From: Neocallimastix lanati (nom. inval.)
Taxonomy: Eukaryota > Neocallimastigomycota > Neocallimastigomycetes > Neocallimastigales > Neocallimastigaceae
Direction of reading: 5' to 3'
Assembly: GCA_016946835.1 (NCBI GenBank)
Contig: JACVTC010000032.1
Span: 766,001 to 830,000, forward strand
DNA: 64,000 bases
In this document: one piece after another, positions 1 through 11,509 of the stretch
How positions within the stretch are numbered: the first letter of the stretch is position 1
Layout: every line of letters starts with the position of its first letter
The notes under the pieces: model-generated
The model's database searches: none
Told to the model about the DNA's origin: nothing
What the model saw: the letters and a program-made list of their open reading frames with translations, nothing else
Program-made: the position numbers and the translations under genes

Positions 1-1826
1 TATTTTGGTTTAGTATAAAAATATAATTGTAAATGTGATTATTTTTGAAATACTGCAAAAATAAAAATGTTTTTTTTTTTTTTTTCTAGTATAAGGAATT
101 AAATATTTTTATTTTATTCATTTAACGTAATTTTATTAAAAAAATATCAACATATATAATCTTTTTATCTAGAATTAACTTTAAAATTGTAAAGTATTTT
201 CTTTTTCTTATTTAAATATTTAAATCAAATATTAATGAAATAATGAAATTTATCAATTGATTTACTTTTACATAAAAATAAAATTTTAATAACATTTCTT
301 TTATTTATTTATTAATTTACTTATAAGATATAACAATCTACTGCTTTAAATATTTTTTTTTACTTTTTTTTTTTAAAAAATGTATATATATATTTATATA
401 TAATTAATAATTATTTAAAGTTTTATATATATATTCAATATATTTATATAATTAATTATAATACATTATTTTCCCTTACGTTAATCTAAATTTATTAATA
501 ATTAATAGTTTTTTTTTTTTTTTTAAAAAAAATAACTATATTAAAATGAAAATAAATATTAATATAATTATATATATAAACATAAAAAATAATAAATAAT
601 AATATACAATATTAATTGAATAAAAATTGATTATTGTATATTTCTCCTTTTTTTTTTTTTTCTATTAAAATATAGTAATATTAAATAAAAAAAAAATCCC
701 AAAATTTCTGACACCTTATTTTTTATTTATTATTAATCTTTTTTTTTTTTTTTTTTTTTTTTAATTATTATCAAAAAAGGATTTATTAATTTTTATATTT
801 ATTAAATTTTATATTTATTATCTTTTATTTATTTATTTATATATAATATTTTGTATATAGATATTAAAAGATATAAAGTTTAAAATTTTCTTTAACAAAG
901 TATTAAATTATTTGTACTATTATTGTGACGTGACATTCTGATAGGTCAATAAATCCTAACTATATATAACTTATTAATATAAAGTTTAAATCTATTTAAA
1001 CTTTATATTTATTTTACTTTAATAATTCATTTAATTCTACATATATTGTAAAATAATAATAAAAAGAAAAAATAAACTTTCATATATAATAGAAAAATTT
1101 CATTTATAATTAATTTTAAGTGAAAGTGGTCTAGATTTTTAATAAAAAAATTTTTTTTATTTTATTTATTTATTTATTTATCCATTTGTTTTTATCTAAT
1201 ATAGTTTTAATTCTAATATAGTATTATTAATAGTTATTATTTATATGTACAATTTTACTTATTGGGTATTATTACTATATATATAATTATATGAAAATGA
1301 CAGCTTGTTAAACATTAATATATATTAAAAAGTTTAATTAAAATTTCATTTAAACTTTGGATAAATCTTGTTAAATAATAAAATTTTTATTAAAACAAAA
1401 TAATTAAAAGATTTTTCTTTATTAATATTTTATTTTACAAAATTTTGATATATAATTAGATTCATTATTTATTATTCATTTTTCTATTTTTCTATTTTTC
1501 TTTTTTAATATTATTTTTTATTATTTTTTTCTATTCATTATTTATATTGAAAAATTTAACCTATAAAAACATTCAAAAAACCTTCAAAAAAAATTTTTTT
1601 AAAATAAAAAAACAAAAAAATAAAAATTAAATATACAAATAAATAAATAAATAATAAAAACAATAAAATAATATATATATTTTAATATATATATATAAAT
1701 TATTGAGAGTTATTAATTAATATAATAACAATAAACAATAGCAAAGTTATTTATATTATAAAAATTTTTTTTTTATATCTTAAAAATTAATTTTTAAATA
1801 GAATAAGTATATAAATATTTATCAAA
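1..1826. other. AT-rich upstream region, no gene seen
   Basis: Very A+T-rich DNA with many T and A homopolymers and no sustained reading frame. It lies upstream of the deacetylase gene starting at 1827, so it probably holds its promoter and 5' leader, but no specific element can be called. The least AT-biased patch is near 920-950, with a CRE-like TGACGTGACA string; its relevance is unknown. Confidence 0.6.
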
Positions 1827-2935
1827 ATGTTTTCTATTAAGAAATCTATATTATTAACTGTTGCTGCTTTTGCCTCAATTCAATCCGTTGTTGGGGAATA
1901 TAAAAATTATGATGAATGTATTAAACCAGGAGATTTTGCTCTAACATTTGATGATGGACCAAACAGTAAATTAACTGATATGGTTCTTGATGTCCTTAAA
2001 AAGGAAAATGTTAAAGCTACTTTCTTTATTAATGGTAAAAACTGTATGGATGTTGCTAATGATCCAGAAGCTCAAGTAAGTTTATTAATAAATAAATTAA
2101 TATATAAAATATATGTCATGAATTATATAAATATATAATATTATCTATATATAAAAAAATTTTTTTTTTATAATATATATTAAAAGCAAAAAAAAATATA
2201 TATATATATTAAAAATTTTATTTATTATTATCTATTTTTTTTTAACGTTAATTATTAAAGAGACTTATCAAAAGAGAAGTTGATGAAGGTCACGTTATTG
2301 CTAGTCACACTTATACTCACCCAGAAACTGGTATTACTACTTTAACTGATGAACAATTAACTAGTGAATTAAAAACTTTAAATGACCTTGTTTTTGATAT
2401 AACTGGTCTTAAGTTAGCGTTCTTCAGACCACCTTTAGGAGAATTTAATGAAGCTAACAAAAAAGTTATTGAAAGTTTAGGATTCACTGCTAATGTTCTT
2501 TGGAATTTAGATTCTAACGATTGGAAAGCAGGTGATAATGCTACCGCTAACTACTTCAAATATTTAGATAATGCTAATCCATCCACTAATAGCTTCATTG
2601 CTTTAAATCATGATATTCAAGAAGTTACTGCTACTTACAACTTACAACTTATGATTCCAATTATTAGAGATCTTGGTTATCATTTTGTTACTGTTGATGA
2701 ATGTCTTGGTATGTCTGCTTACCAAAATGTTAACAGTTTAGAAAACAAGGGAGCTTCTAATACTACTGTTCCAGTAAATGCTACTATTCCAACTCCAATT
2801 ACTACAGTTTTTCAAACTCCAACACTTATTAAAAGTATTCCAAGTTCTAACTTAAAGAGTGGAGCTGAAGCTCTTACTTATTCTATTTTATCAGCTATTG
2901 TTTTAGTTTTTATAACTCTTTTCAACACTAACTAA
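1827..2935 (+). CDS. Polysaccharide (chitin) deacetylase, NodB family, GPI-type
   Basis: Secreted CE4 enzyme, probably removing N-acetyl groups from cell-wall chitin. Exon 1 is 1827-2075, intron 2076-2260 (GTAAGT...AAAG, 185 bp), exon 2 is 2261-2935; both are phase 0, giving 307 aa. Residues 1-23 form a signal peptide. All five NodB motifs are visible: TFDDGP (Asp42/Asp43), HTYTH (99-103), RPPLG (139-143), LDSNDW (166-171) and LNHD (198-201). After the catalytic domain comes a Thr/Ser/Pro-rich stretch and a hydrophobic C-terminus ending in a few polar residues, which looks like a GPI-anchor signal. Motif 3 has Leu where Tyr is usual. Family assignment is firm; chitin as substrate is inferred from the fungal setting. 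Related genes in the window are the CBM18 enzyme at 53492 and the truncated pair at 45076 and 47767. Confidence 0.93.
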
Positions 2936-3855
2936 AAATAACTTTAATAAAAAATAATAAAATATAAATAATAAATAATGGAAAAAATAATATTAAAAAC
3001 AAAACAAAAAAACAAAACAAATATTATCAAAAAAAAATATATATTAATAGAATAATAAAACAAAGTTAGATAATAAAACAATATATTTTTTCATAATTTA
3101 ATCTAATATGAATTTAAAAAGAAAAAAAAAAAAAAAATCAAAATTAAAATATTAATTATTCTTATTATGAATAAATTAATTCTTATTATTTTAGTAAATT
3201 TTAAATTTAAATGAAAATAAAAAAATAGAATAAAGTAAAATAAAAGATTATTTTATTTTATTATATTGTTTTTTATTTATATAATATATAAATAGAATAT
3301 CTTTTAAATAATAAGTAAGAAAAAATTGTGTATATTATTATATATATCATTTATATAAATATTTAGTAATATAAAATTATCGTACATATATTATTATTCA
3401 TAAATAAAAAAAAAAATAACAAAATTATTAAACAAATTAAAAATACAAAGAAAAAGTAATTAAAACGGGATTATATATTATTATTTATTAATCAAATTAT
3501 ACTAAAAAAAAAAATATTAAAACTAAATAAAAAAAAGAAATAAATGTTTTAATAATAAAATGTTTTAATAATAATTAGTATAATAAATTATATATATTTT
3601 ATAAAGTATAATAAAGGAATAATTTTTAAAGTTATAATAAAATATTTAATAATTATCCTTAATAATAATACTAAAATAAAATGGAAGTTTTAAGATAAAT
3701 AAACTTCTAAAAGAAAAAGAAAAAAATATCTATATCTATATATATATATATTGTATATATTTATTTGATGTGTTGTTATACTAACATGTTCTTTATGTTT
3801 TTTTAAATTATTTTAATTATTATTTTTATTTATAAAATTGTTATAAAACAATTAT
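2936..3855. other. AT-rich intergenic region
   Basis: Holds the 3' end of the deacetylase gene and long A/T runs. No reading frame, RNA gene or repeat of note was recognised. Confidence 0.6.
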
Positions 3856-4130
3856 TTCATTGTTTGTACCTTATGATATTACTCGTGAATTCAAAAAATT
3901 ATTAATAGAGGATTTTATTGGAGTTATGGATTTAAATCTTGTAATTCTTATGTTAGTTTCTATGATATTACTCGTGAATTGAGAATATCTCCTCTTTCAG
4001 CTATCTGTGCTAGGCTAATAAAGTTGGTGATAAAGTTCATGCTAGAATTCCTTGTGATCTTAAAGGTTCAGCTTTCCACTACCCTTATTATATCAAGAAA
4101 CTTTCTCATGAAAATCATGTTGCATTTTAT
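3856..4130 (+). mobile_element. Rearranged LINE remnant, left of the nested insertion
   Basis: Two pieces of a LINE ORF joined out of order. About 3880-4010 resembles the late coding region of the intact element (its 8140-8245, residues reading VSLYNITRELRIPPLSAVCA). About 4015-4130 resembles an earlier part (its 6370-6480, HARVPCDLKGSAFHCPYYIKK). Stops and base changes show it is dead. The second piece continues at 9364 beyond the intact LINE, so that element inserted into this older copy. Confidence 0.85.
4117..4130 (+). repeat. Target-site duplication, left copy
   Basis: ATGTTGCATTTTAT here recurs at 9363-9376, just after the poly(A) tail of the LINE. The first A may belong to the tail, so the duplication is 13-14 bp. 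Joining the flanks recreates a continuous older LINE sequence, which confirms the duplication and both element ends. Confidence 0.9.
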
Positions 4131-7100
4131 TCCCCAATGATGTGGACTGTTTTTCCAGGTCCATGGAGGGTTGATGGAAAAGGAATAACCTATATCAGGT
4201 GTACTAATTACAGCTTTCTGTGATTCTGATGATAATCGATGGTTATCCTTTCTAAAGTGGCTTCTAGTACGAAGAGTGAAAACTGGAATACTGGAAGACT
4301 GTAGAAAGTGAACCTGATGTTTTATATTGTTTTAAACTGGATATGTAGTAACATTGGAGTTGTATAATTAATAATATCATGTAGTTTCTACATATTATCA
4401 TTGTAATGAATCTATTGTATTTTTTACTTTAGCATTATTTTGTATATGTATTTTTCTATAGTATTATTTATACTTTCATGTAGCTATTGTAAAATGGAAA
4501 TGTAGGAGATTGATTCACTCCAAAGCTTGTGTTTAAGACATTATTTAACGGATGGGAATCTTTTTTATAGTCTTTCTCTACTAATATTTTTTCTTTTTAA
4601 ATATACTTTTAGCTAATTTATGATTATTCAACAGAAAATTTTTAACATCTTAAAGCGCTTTATTAATTGAAAGAATTACAATCATTCAAAAGATAAAAAG
4701 AAACAATTATTCATTTTAACAGTATATACAAGTAATTTTGTATCAATAAATTACTAACCCTTGAGTAAATTTATAAATATTCTATCAGTTATACAGGATA
4801 AAATCAATTATTTACAAAATCTAAAATCTATTAAATCATCAAGAACAATTTTATATTTCAAGCTTTCAAATATTCAACACCAATATTTTTTTTTTTTTTT
4901 TTTTTTACTATTTAAAGGGAATTTACTTTCTCTTTTATTTTTTAATTTATTTTATTATATATATATATATATATATATAAAAAAAAAAAAAAAAAAAATT
5001 TTTTTTATCTATTTTTTTTATTATTTTTATTATTTTTATTTTATTCTTCTTTTATTTTATTTTTTAGGCTTTCTTGATATGGATAATACTTCTTCAAATT
5101 CAGCAACTATACCTGTTTTGCGACGTGGTCTTCGAAGATACGATATTCAGAATAAAGATTTCATTCTTATCTTTATTCATGATCTTCAATCATGGTCTGT
5201 TAGTAAACTTTGGGAATTTCTTAGTAAATGTATTTCCAATTGCAATGAAATAGTTCATGGAATTATAAAAACACACACACCTAATATGGAAAATTACTTC
5301 ATTTTAAGGATAAACTATGATAAACCCACTTATTACCTAAATATTTTATTTCTTCTTACCCATTGCCTTCCAATCAATAAAATTAATTGGATCCAAACCG
5401 ACAAAATCAGAACTTTCAGTGAAGTTAAGAAATTTAACAACAAATTTTCTTCTTTTGAAACTAAATCAATGGCTAAAGATTTTCTTTATAGTAATACTTA
5501 TTCACCGTCTACTCAGTTCTTTAATCTTTGTGTCAGTTGGAATATTAATGGATGGAATGATGAAAAACGTGATGGTATTAGATACTTTAATGAAATTTTT
5601 AAACCCATCTGTATTTGCTTGCAAGAGGTCGGTAATAGCCAATACCTTAATGTACATTCAAATAATTACCCATTTCTTTGTCACTATAATACAATTTTAC
5701 GTAAAGCTGATCCAAATATACCCGGTATGAGAGGTCTTAGTATAAGTGTACATCGTTCATGTTCATTTTCTCCTGATCCCTTTGAATATAAGTATATCAT
5801 TTCTGTCAACATTACTTCTTTTTGGGGAATTAAATGCACTATTGGTAATATTTATGTTCCTACGGTCACTCATAAGGAAGAAAGAAAGAATGCCTTTTCA
5901 GAAATTATTAATTGGATAAAGAAACATACTAATACACCTTCTATTCTTGTAGGTGACTTTAATATGTCTAAATCCCAATTAGATAGTTTACTTAATAAAT
6001 CATCTTATCAGTGGTTCACTAAATACTTATCAGGTCTCGATTTCACATGGGCTCGGGATGGTAGATCATCTTGTATTGATCATGTTTTATTTAATTGTAA
6101 AATGAAGGAATACATTAATAAGGTATCTGTTTGTAGTACATTCAATGATATATCTGACCACTTCCCTCTTATCCTTTCCTGTAAGAAAGATGACTCAGAA
6201 GGTTTTCGTGCTCCTACTCCTTCTAGAAGATTCAAGTGGTCCCAACGCATGTTTAATGAAAAGCATAATGAAATATTCTCAAGTAACTACTTCTCAATTC
6301 TTCTTAATGAATTTGATGATAATAAAGAATTAAGTTCTAATGAAATGGTCAATAAATTTATAGAAACAGCTAATAAAGTTGGTGATAAAGTTCATGCTAG
6401 AGTTCCTTGTGATCTTAAAGGATCAGCTTTCCACTGCCCTTATTATATCAAGAAACTTTCTCATGAAAAGCATGTTGCATTTAATGAAATCAAAAATTTT
6501 TCTTTAGGTTCTAATCTTGAAAACCTTGATGAATTTTTAAATTTGCTTCGTGAATATAAAAATATATGTGGTAAAGTCAGGTCAATTAAGTTTTCTATTA
6601 AATCAAAACAATTTCATCAGTCAATAGAATCTGCATGTAATGATTTTAGTAATAAAAATGCTAGGAGTGCTTGGTTAAAATTAAAGAAGCTATCTCGCCC
6701 TATGTACTCTAATTCTATTTCGTCAAGTGTTTTAAAGGACAAGCAGGGTAACTTTTTATTTTCTCATTCGGATCAATTAAATCGATTTGCTGAACATTAC
6801 AGTGAACTAGCTTCTGATGTTACTCAACACAGTTTGGATAATGAATACTGGGTAAGTTTATTTGGAACTAATCCTAATAATAATCTTACTTGGGATATTA
6901 ATGATTCTATTACTATGGAAGAAATTCAAAACACTGTGCTTGAAATGAAAAATAATAAAGCTCCTGGACCCGATGGTATTCCGATTGAATTTTTTAAAGC
7001 CTTCTTTAGTAAATCTGATTTATCCGATAATCAAGATGATTCTTCAGATGATCACTACTCTAAGTGTGCTAAATGTTTACTTTCATTATTTAACAAAATC

Positions 7101-9308
7101 TGGGATGGTGATTTCCCTGAAGAGTGGAATTCGGCTTCTATAATATCAATTCCAAAAAAAGGAGATCTTTCGGATTGTAATAATTATCGTGGTATTTCTC
7201 TTATTAATGTTGGCTTAAAAATTATTTCAAAGATTGTTACTAATAGAATTGCTAAATATGCCCTTGAACATAAATTTGTTAGACCTGAACAATTTGGATT
7301 TAGAAATAAAGAAGAATGCATAAGTTTGTATATTTCAATTAGAGAGATATGTCAAAGAAGAAAATTTAAAGGAAATTTTACTTATCTTGCTTTTCTCGAT
7401 CTTAAAAAAGCCTATGATTCAGTTCCTATCTTTAATATTTTGACCAAATTATATAACTTAGGAATTAGAGATAAATGTCATCTGTTTTTAAAGAATCCTT
7501 ATCTATCCTCTAAAGCTCGTGCTTTTTTTAATGGTAATCTCTCAGAAGAATTTTTGATTAATCGTGGTGTTAGACAAGGATGCCCTCTATCTCCTATTTT
7601 ATTCAATTTATTCATTAATGATATACTGGATAATTGTGATAAGTATGGTGTATATTTAGATTCTCAATATTGTTGTGGTGGACTTTTTGCGGATGATATT
7701 GTTTTAGTTGCTCCATCTAAACAAGCTCTTAAGAATATTTTGAATAAAGTTCATGAATGGGCTATTAAAAATGAAATGACTTTTGGAATTAATAAGTGTG
7801 CTACTCTTGTTGTAAAACCGATTAACTTTGTTAAACCGATAAATTATGAAGATCCATCTTTCTTTATTGGTAGTAAAAAATTACCTAAAACTGACAACTA
7901 TACCTATCTTGGTATTCCTTTTGATGAATCTTTATCACTGAAACCTATACAATCCAAATTAAACAGTAATTTAAATGTCAAGTTAAATTTGTACTTTCGA
8001 TTTCTTATTAATAAATCTGTTCCTCTCCCATTGAAGAAATATGTTTTAATTTCGTTTATTCTTAGTCTTGTTATATATTATGCTCCTCTCTTTGGTTCAA
8101 ATAAGAGCAGATGTTCTAAAGCTCAAAAAATTATTAATAGAGGACTTTATTGGAGTTATGGATTTAAATCTCGCAATTCTTCTGTTAGTCTCTATAATAT
8201 TACTCGTGAATTGAGAATACCTCCTCTTTCAGCTGTCTGTGCTATATCTCAATTACGTTGCTTTAGAAAATGGAAAAATTCATCATGCATTATTAATCAT
8301 CTCACTAATAATATTCCTACTATGTCACATTATTCATGGACTAAAGAATCAAGGACTTTGGATAAGAAATTAAATGGTAAGAAAACAAGTGAAATAAAAA
8401 AGTTTTATTGGGAAAGAGATGTCTTCAAACCCTCAAAAGCTAAAAAAGCAATTATTTACAAGGAGAATGATTTTGGATTTATTTCAGAAATCAGAAACTT
8501 AACATTTCAATATCCTAAGTATCAGTTGGGATTCTTTTGGATTTCTCGTATTAGGTGTGGTTTTAAATTCGACATTAGTATTTCCATTAAAAGAAAAATC
8601 GTCTCAGAAGATTGCCCTAAATGTTGCCCTTGTTGTGGTGTTAGTGTACCTAGCTTTTCTCACTGGATCTTTGCCTGTAAAGAATTGGAAAATTACAGAA
8701 ATAAATCTTTACCTTTTCTAGATGATCTCTTTTTGAAGTTTGCATTGATAATTGAACAAAAATCCTTGGATGTTTCTTTAGATTCAGAAAAGGATTATGA
8801 TAATAATATTTATTATTATATATTGAGTGCACTTCTTGGTGGGCGTTCAATATATTCAAAAATTAAAGTTAATGATGGGGAACAAAGACAATTAGTTGAC
8901 AATATTTTTAAACAAAGTTCAACTTCGTCAACTGTTCCGTATTTTGTGGGGATTGCGGAGTTTCTAACAAACGTAATACCATTAATTTGTCGATCTTTTA
9001 GTTTGATGATGAAATGGTATTCCGTTGAATCTACCGTTACCAAGAGCGTCGACGTCGAAATGATAAGGCATGGATTTTCACCTCCAGATACAGATTCGAT
9101 TGATAACACTAATACTGAAATTATTACTCACTATAATGGACGTGGTGTTATTATCGAGGAATGGGAAAAGTTAGAGGCTATTGCTTCTAACGCACTTTTA
9201 TAATTTTATAATATATAATATTTTATTTCATGTATTTTTTTTGTTATTTTTTCATTTAATTTCATGTAATTTTATTATTATTATAAATTAAATAAAGTTT
9301 TCTCTAAG

Positions 9309-9363
<55 letters not shown>
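4131..9363 (+). mobile_element. Full-length non-LTR retrotransposon (LINE), family A
   Basis: About 5.2 kb, bounded by a 13-14 bp target-site duplication, with a roughly 0.95 kb 5' leader, one long ORF (5079-9203), a short 3' UTR with AATAAA near 9290, and a tail of about 52 A (9312-9363). The intact ORF, perfect duplication and long tail point to recent insertion. The start of the leader (from TCCCCAATGATGTGG) matches the start of a decayed minus-strand element near 32296, so this is a true 5' end and not a truncation. No separate upstream ORF1 is visible. The 3' end signature AATAAAGTTTTCTCTAAGTCT(A)n also marks remnants near 11200 and 23400. Confidence 0.93.
5079..9203 (+). CDS. LINE ORF: endonuclease-reverse transcriptase polyprotein
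   Basis: Intact 1374-aa protein from the ATG at 5079. The frame stays open further upstream only through T/A homopolymers, and no ATG lies there. An N-terminal region of about 145 aa without a recognised domain, rich in beta/alpha patterning, precedes an APE-type endonuclease: SWNING near 153, CLQEV, GDFN (Asp293), IDHV, SDH (Asp360). The reverse transcriptase follows: NKAPGPDGIP, WNSASIISIPKKGD, NYRGISL, LDLKKAYD (motif A, Asp774), RGVRQGCPLSP (motif B), FADD (motif C, Asp872-Asp873), then YLGI. Near residue 1179 a cysteine/histidine cluster (CPKCCPCCG...HWIFAC) resembles the zf-RVT knuckle found at the end of many LINE proteins. No RNase H domain was recognised. It would make target-primed cDNA copies of its own RNA. 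All catalytic residues are present, so activity is plausible. Confidence 0.95.
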   Translation: MDNTSSNSATIPVLRRGLRRYDIQNKDFILIFIHDLQSWSVSKLWEFLSKCISNCNEIVHGIIKTHTPNMENYFILRINYDKPTYYLNILFLLTHCLPINKINWIQTDKIRTFSEVKKFNNKFSSFETKSMAKDFLYSNTYSPSTQFFNLCVSWNINGWNDEKRDGIRYFNEIFKPICICLQEVGNSQYLNVHSNNYPFLCHYNTILRKADPNIPGMRGLSISVHRSCSFSPDPFEYKYIISVNITSFWGIKCTIGNIYVPTVTHKEERKNAFSEIINWIKKHTNTPSILVGDFNMSKSQLDSLLNKSSYQWFTKYLSGLDFTWARDGRSSCIDHVLFNCKMKEYINKVSVCSTFNDISDHFPLILSCKKDDSEGFRAPTPSRRFKWSQRMFNEKHNEIFSSNYFSILLNEFDDNKELSSNEMVNKFIETANKVGDKVHARVPCDLKGSAFHCPYYIKKLSHEKHVAFNEIKNFSLGSNLENLDEFLNLLREYKNICGKVRSIKFSIKSKQFHQSIESACNDFSNKNARSAWLKLKKLSRPMYSNSISSSVLKDKQGNFLFSHSDQLNRFAEHYSELASDVTQHSLDNEYWVSLFGTNPNNNLTWDINDSITMEEIQNTVLEMKNNKAPGPDGIPIEFFKAFFSKSDLSDNQDDSSDDHYSKCAKCLLSLFNKIWDGDFPEEWNSASIISIPKKGDLSDCNNYRGISLINVGLKIISKIVTNRIAKYALEHKFVRPEQFGFRNKEECISLYISIREICQRRKFKGNFTYLAFLDLKKAYDSVPIFNILTKLYNLGIRDKCHLFLKNPYLSSKARAFFNGNLSEEFLINRGVRQGCPLSPILFNLFINDILDNCDKYGVYLDSQYCCGGLFADDIVLVAPSKQALKNILNKVHEWAIKNEMTFGINKCATLVVKPINFVKPINYEDPSFFIGSKKLPKTDNYTYLGIPFDESLSLKPIQSKLNSNLNVKLNLYFRFLINKSVPLPLKKYVLISFILSLVIYYAPLFGSNKSRCSKAQKIINRGLYWSYGFKSRNSSVSLYNITRELRIPPLSAVCAISQLRCFRKWKNSSCIINHLTNNIPTMSHYSWTKESRTLDKKLNGKKTSEIKKFYWERDVFKPSKAKKAIIYKENDFGFISEIRNLTFQYPKYQLGFFWISRIRCGFKFDISISIKRKIVSEDCPKCCPCCGVSVPSFSHWIFACKELENYRNKSLPFLDDLFLKFALIIEQKSLDVSLDSEKDYDNNIYYYILSALLGGRSIYSKIKVNDGEQRQLVDNIFKQSSTSSTVPYFVGIAEFLTNVIPLICRSFSLMMKWYSVESTVTKSVDVEMIRHGFSPPDTDSIDNTNTEIITHYNGRGVIIEEWEKLEAIASNALL

Positions 9364-9365
<2 letters not shown>

Positions 9366-9376
9366 TTGCATTTTAT
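9363..9376 (+). repeat. Target-site duplication, right copy
   Basis: Right partner of 4117-4130; see that entry. It is followed directly by the continuation of the older LINE copy (TAAAATCAAAAAATTTTC). Confidence 0.9.
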
Positions 9377-10577
9377 AAAATCAAAAAATTTTCTTTAGGT
9401 CCTAATCTTGAAAACCTTGATAATTTTTTAAATTTGTTTCTTGAATATAAAAATAATTGGGGTAAAGTCAGGTCAATTAAGTTTTCTATTAAATCAAAAC
9501 ATAAAGTTCCATGAACTTTTAAAAGATCTATTATTCAATCATATATTATTAGCAAAGCATTATATTTTGCTCCACTTTTAAGTTCAAACAAAAGCAATTT
9601 CTAAGAATGTACAATCTTTAATTAACAATGCGTTGTTATGGTGTATTGATTCTGACTCCTCGAACAAGGAAAATTATCTTAACATTGAAAAGAAGAAAAA
9701 TAATGTAAAAATTATATCAAAAGGAACTCAACGGTTAGTGTTTATGCCTTATCTCTTGATCTTCAAGTATTCCCAATTGCTGGCTATTGTGCTTCTTTTC
9801 AAATAAAATGCTTTTGTCAATGGAGAAATTCTAAATGTATTATTAAAGATCTCATAAACCAAATCCCTTGTATGCCACGTTATTCTTGGTCGAAAAAAAA
9901 TCACTGGTGCTCTACAAGAATATTTAGAAAAAGAATATTACTAAATTCAAAGATATTATTGAATCATATTGGTCTGATGTTGGTAAATTCCAAGGAATTA
10001 AAGGTATGAATTATGATAACTTCAAAGTTATAAATACTAGAAATTTATTCAAGTTCAGCCTTGAATATCCTCATTTAAGTTTAGGTTTTAACTGGATCTT
10101 AAGATTAAGAGCTGGTTTCAAATATAATACAATTATTGCAATAAGAAGTGGTAGAGTTTCTGACGACTGTCCTAAATTCTTCCCTTGTTGTGGTAAAGGT
10201 GAACAATCTTTTATCCATTGGATATTTGAATGCTCTACCTTTTCTTTATATCGATGTAAATCTTTAGATTTTATTGATAATTTATTCATTATATTTGCCA
10301 ATAAAATAAGGAATCTTTAATCTTTCCTTACTTCCTTCTTATTCTAATAATTTTAGAATATGAAAATTTCATAAACAGGTATATTTATACATTCCTTCTT
10401 GGGGGGAATTTCAGCTTTAGATGAACTACAATTCGATACTGGGGAACAGAGACATTTAAGTGAACAACTCCTAAAAATTTTAATTATATAATGTATTTTT
10501 TTATAATTAAATGTAATACATAAAAATATTTTAATCTATTTAATAAAGCTCTGGGAGTGTATTCTCTTCCTAGTTTA
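9364..10577 (+). mobile_element. Decayed LINE, C-terminal half with 3' end
   Basis: Starts with the continuation of the interrupted copy (9364-9500, like 6474-6605 of the intact LINE). It then switches near 9500 to a more diverged LINE, covering the post-RT region (a frame reading QIPCMPRYSWSKK), the zinc-knuckle segment (open at 10006-10320, CPKFFPCCGKGEQSFIHWIFEC) and the LGGN/ELQFDTGEQR end near 10400-10460. Several frameshifts and stops break it. It ends at AATAAAGCTCTGGGAGTGTATTC and an A tract at 10578, the family B 3' signature. Confidence 0.85.
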
Positions 10578-10667
10578 AAAAAAAAAAAAAAAAAAATGTC
10601 ACATTACTCATGGATTAAAAAATCAAGGACTTTGGATAAGAAATTAAATGACAAAAAAACAAGAGAA

Positions 10668-10720
<53 letters not shown>

Positions 10721-11246
10721 TATTGGGAAAGAGATGTCTTCAAACCCCCTCAAAAGATAAAAAAGCAATTATTTACAAGGAGAATGATTTTGAATTTATT
10801 TCAGAAATCAAAAACTTAACATTTCAATATCTTAAGTATCAATTGGGATTCTTTTGGATTTCTCAAATTAGGTGTGGTTTTAAATTTGACATTAGTATTT
10901 CCATTAAGCTAAGAGCGTCGACTGTCGAAATGATAAGGTATGGATTTTCACTTCCCGGTGAAAGATCTGATATAGATTTGTTTGATAATACTAATATTGA
11001 AATTATCACTTGCAATAATGGATGCGGTGTTATCATCGATGAATGAGAAAAGTTAGAAATTATTGCTTCTAACGCACTTTTATAATTATTATAATATATA
11101 ATATTTTATGTCATGTATTTTAATTTTTGCATTTTTTTTTTTTTTTCATTTAAATCATGTAATTTTATTATTATTATTATAAATTAAATAAAGGTTATTC
11201 TCTTAGTCTAAAACAAAACAAAAAAAAACAAAAACAAAAAAAAAAA
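10578..11246 (+). mobile_element. LINE family A 3' remnant with internal deletion
   Basis: From 10596 it follows the intact element's 8325-8595 and then jumps to about 9040 (KSVDVEMIRHGFSPP region), losing roughly 450 bp. It ends in the family A 3' UTR and an A-rich tail (about 11200-11246). A 47-base A run (10670-10716) stands where the intact ORF has six A, which destroys the frame. Confidence 0.85.
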
Positions 11247-11509
11247 ACTTCAAGGTTTTATTATTTTTTTTTTTTTTGTTAGGAATGGAGAATTTCCGCA
11301 GAATACAACTTGCCGAAATACATAATATTTTTGAGCTTTGTTATTTTTTATTTTTTATTTTTTTATTATTATTATTTTTTTTTTTGTTAACTTTTATTTT
11401 TATTTTTAATTTTAAATGTTCTTTTTTATCTACATGTATTTTTTGTATTAAAATTAATAAAATTATGGAAATGTATTCTCTTCCCTGTCTAAAAAAAAAA
11501 AAAAAAAAA
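11247..11509 (+). mobile_element. LINE family B 3' UTR fragment
   Basis: A 5'-truncated piece with the landmarks GTTAGGAATGGAGAATTTCC, CTACATGTATTTTTTG, AATAAAATTATGG and AATGTATTCTCTTCCC followed by A(19). The same order recurs near 12280-13010 and 49520-49720, which defines family B. Confidence 0.8.

Noticed and set aside
4761-5078. Upstream extension of the LINE ORF
   Set aside because: The frame is open but starts at TTG, not ATG, and runs through T/A homopolymers (poly-F/K/Y). The ATG at 5079 gives a clean start. A TTTTTAG just upstream at 5061-5067 could be a splice acceptor, but there is no support for it.
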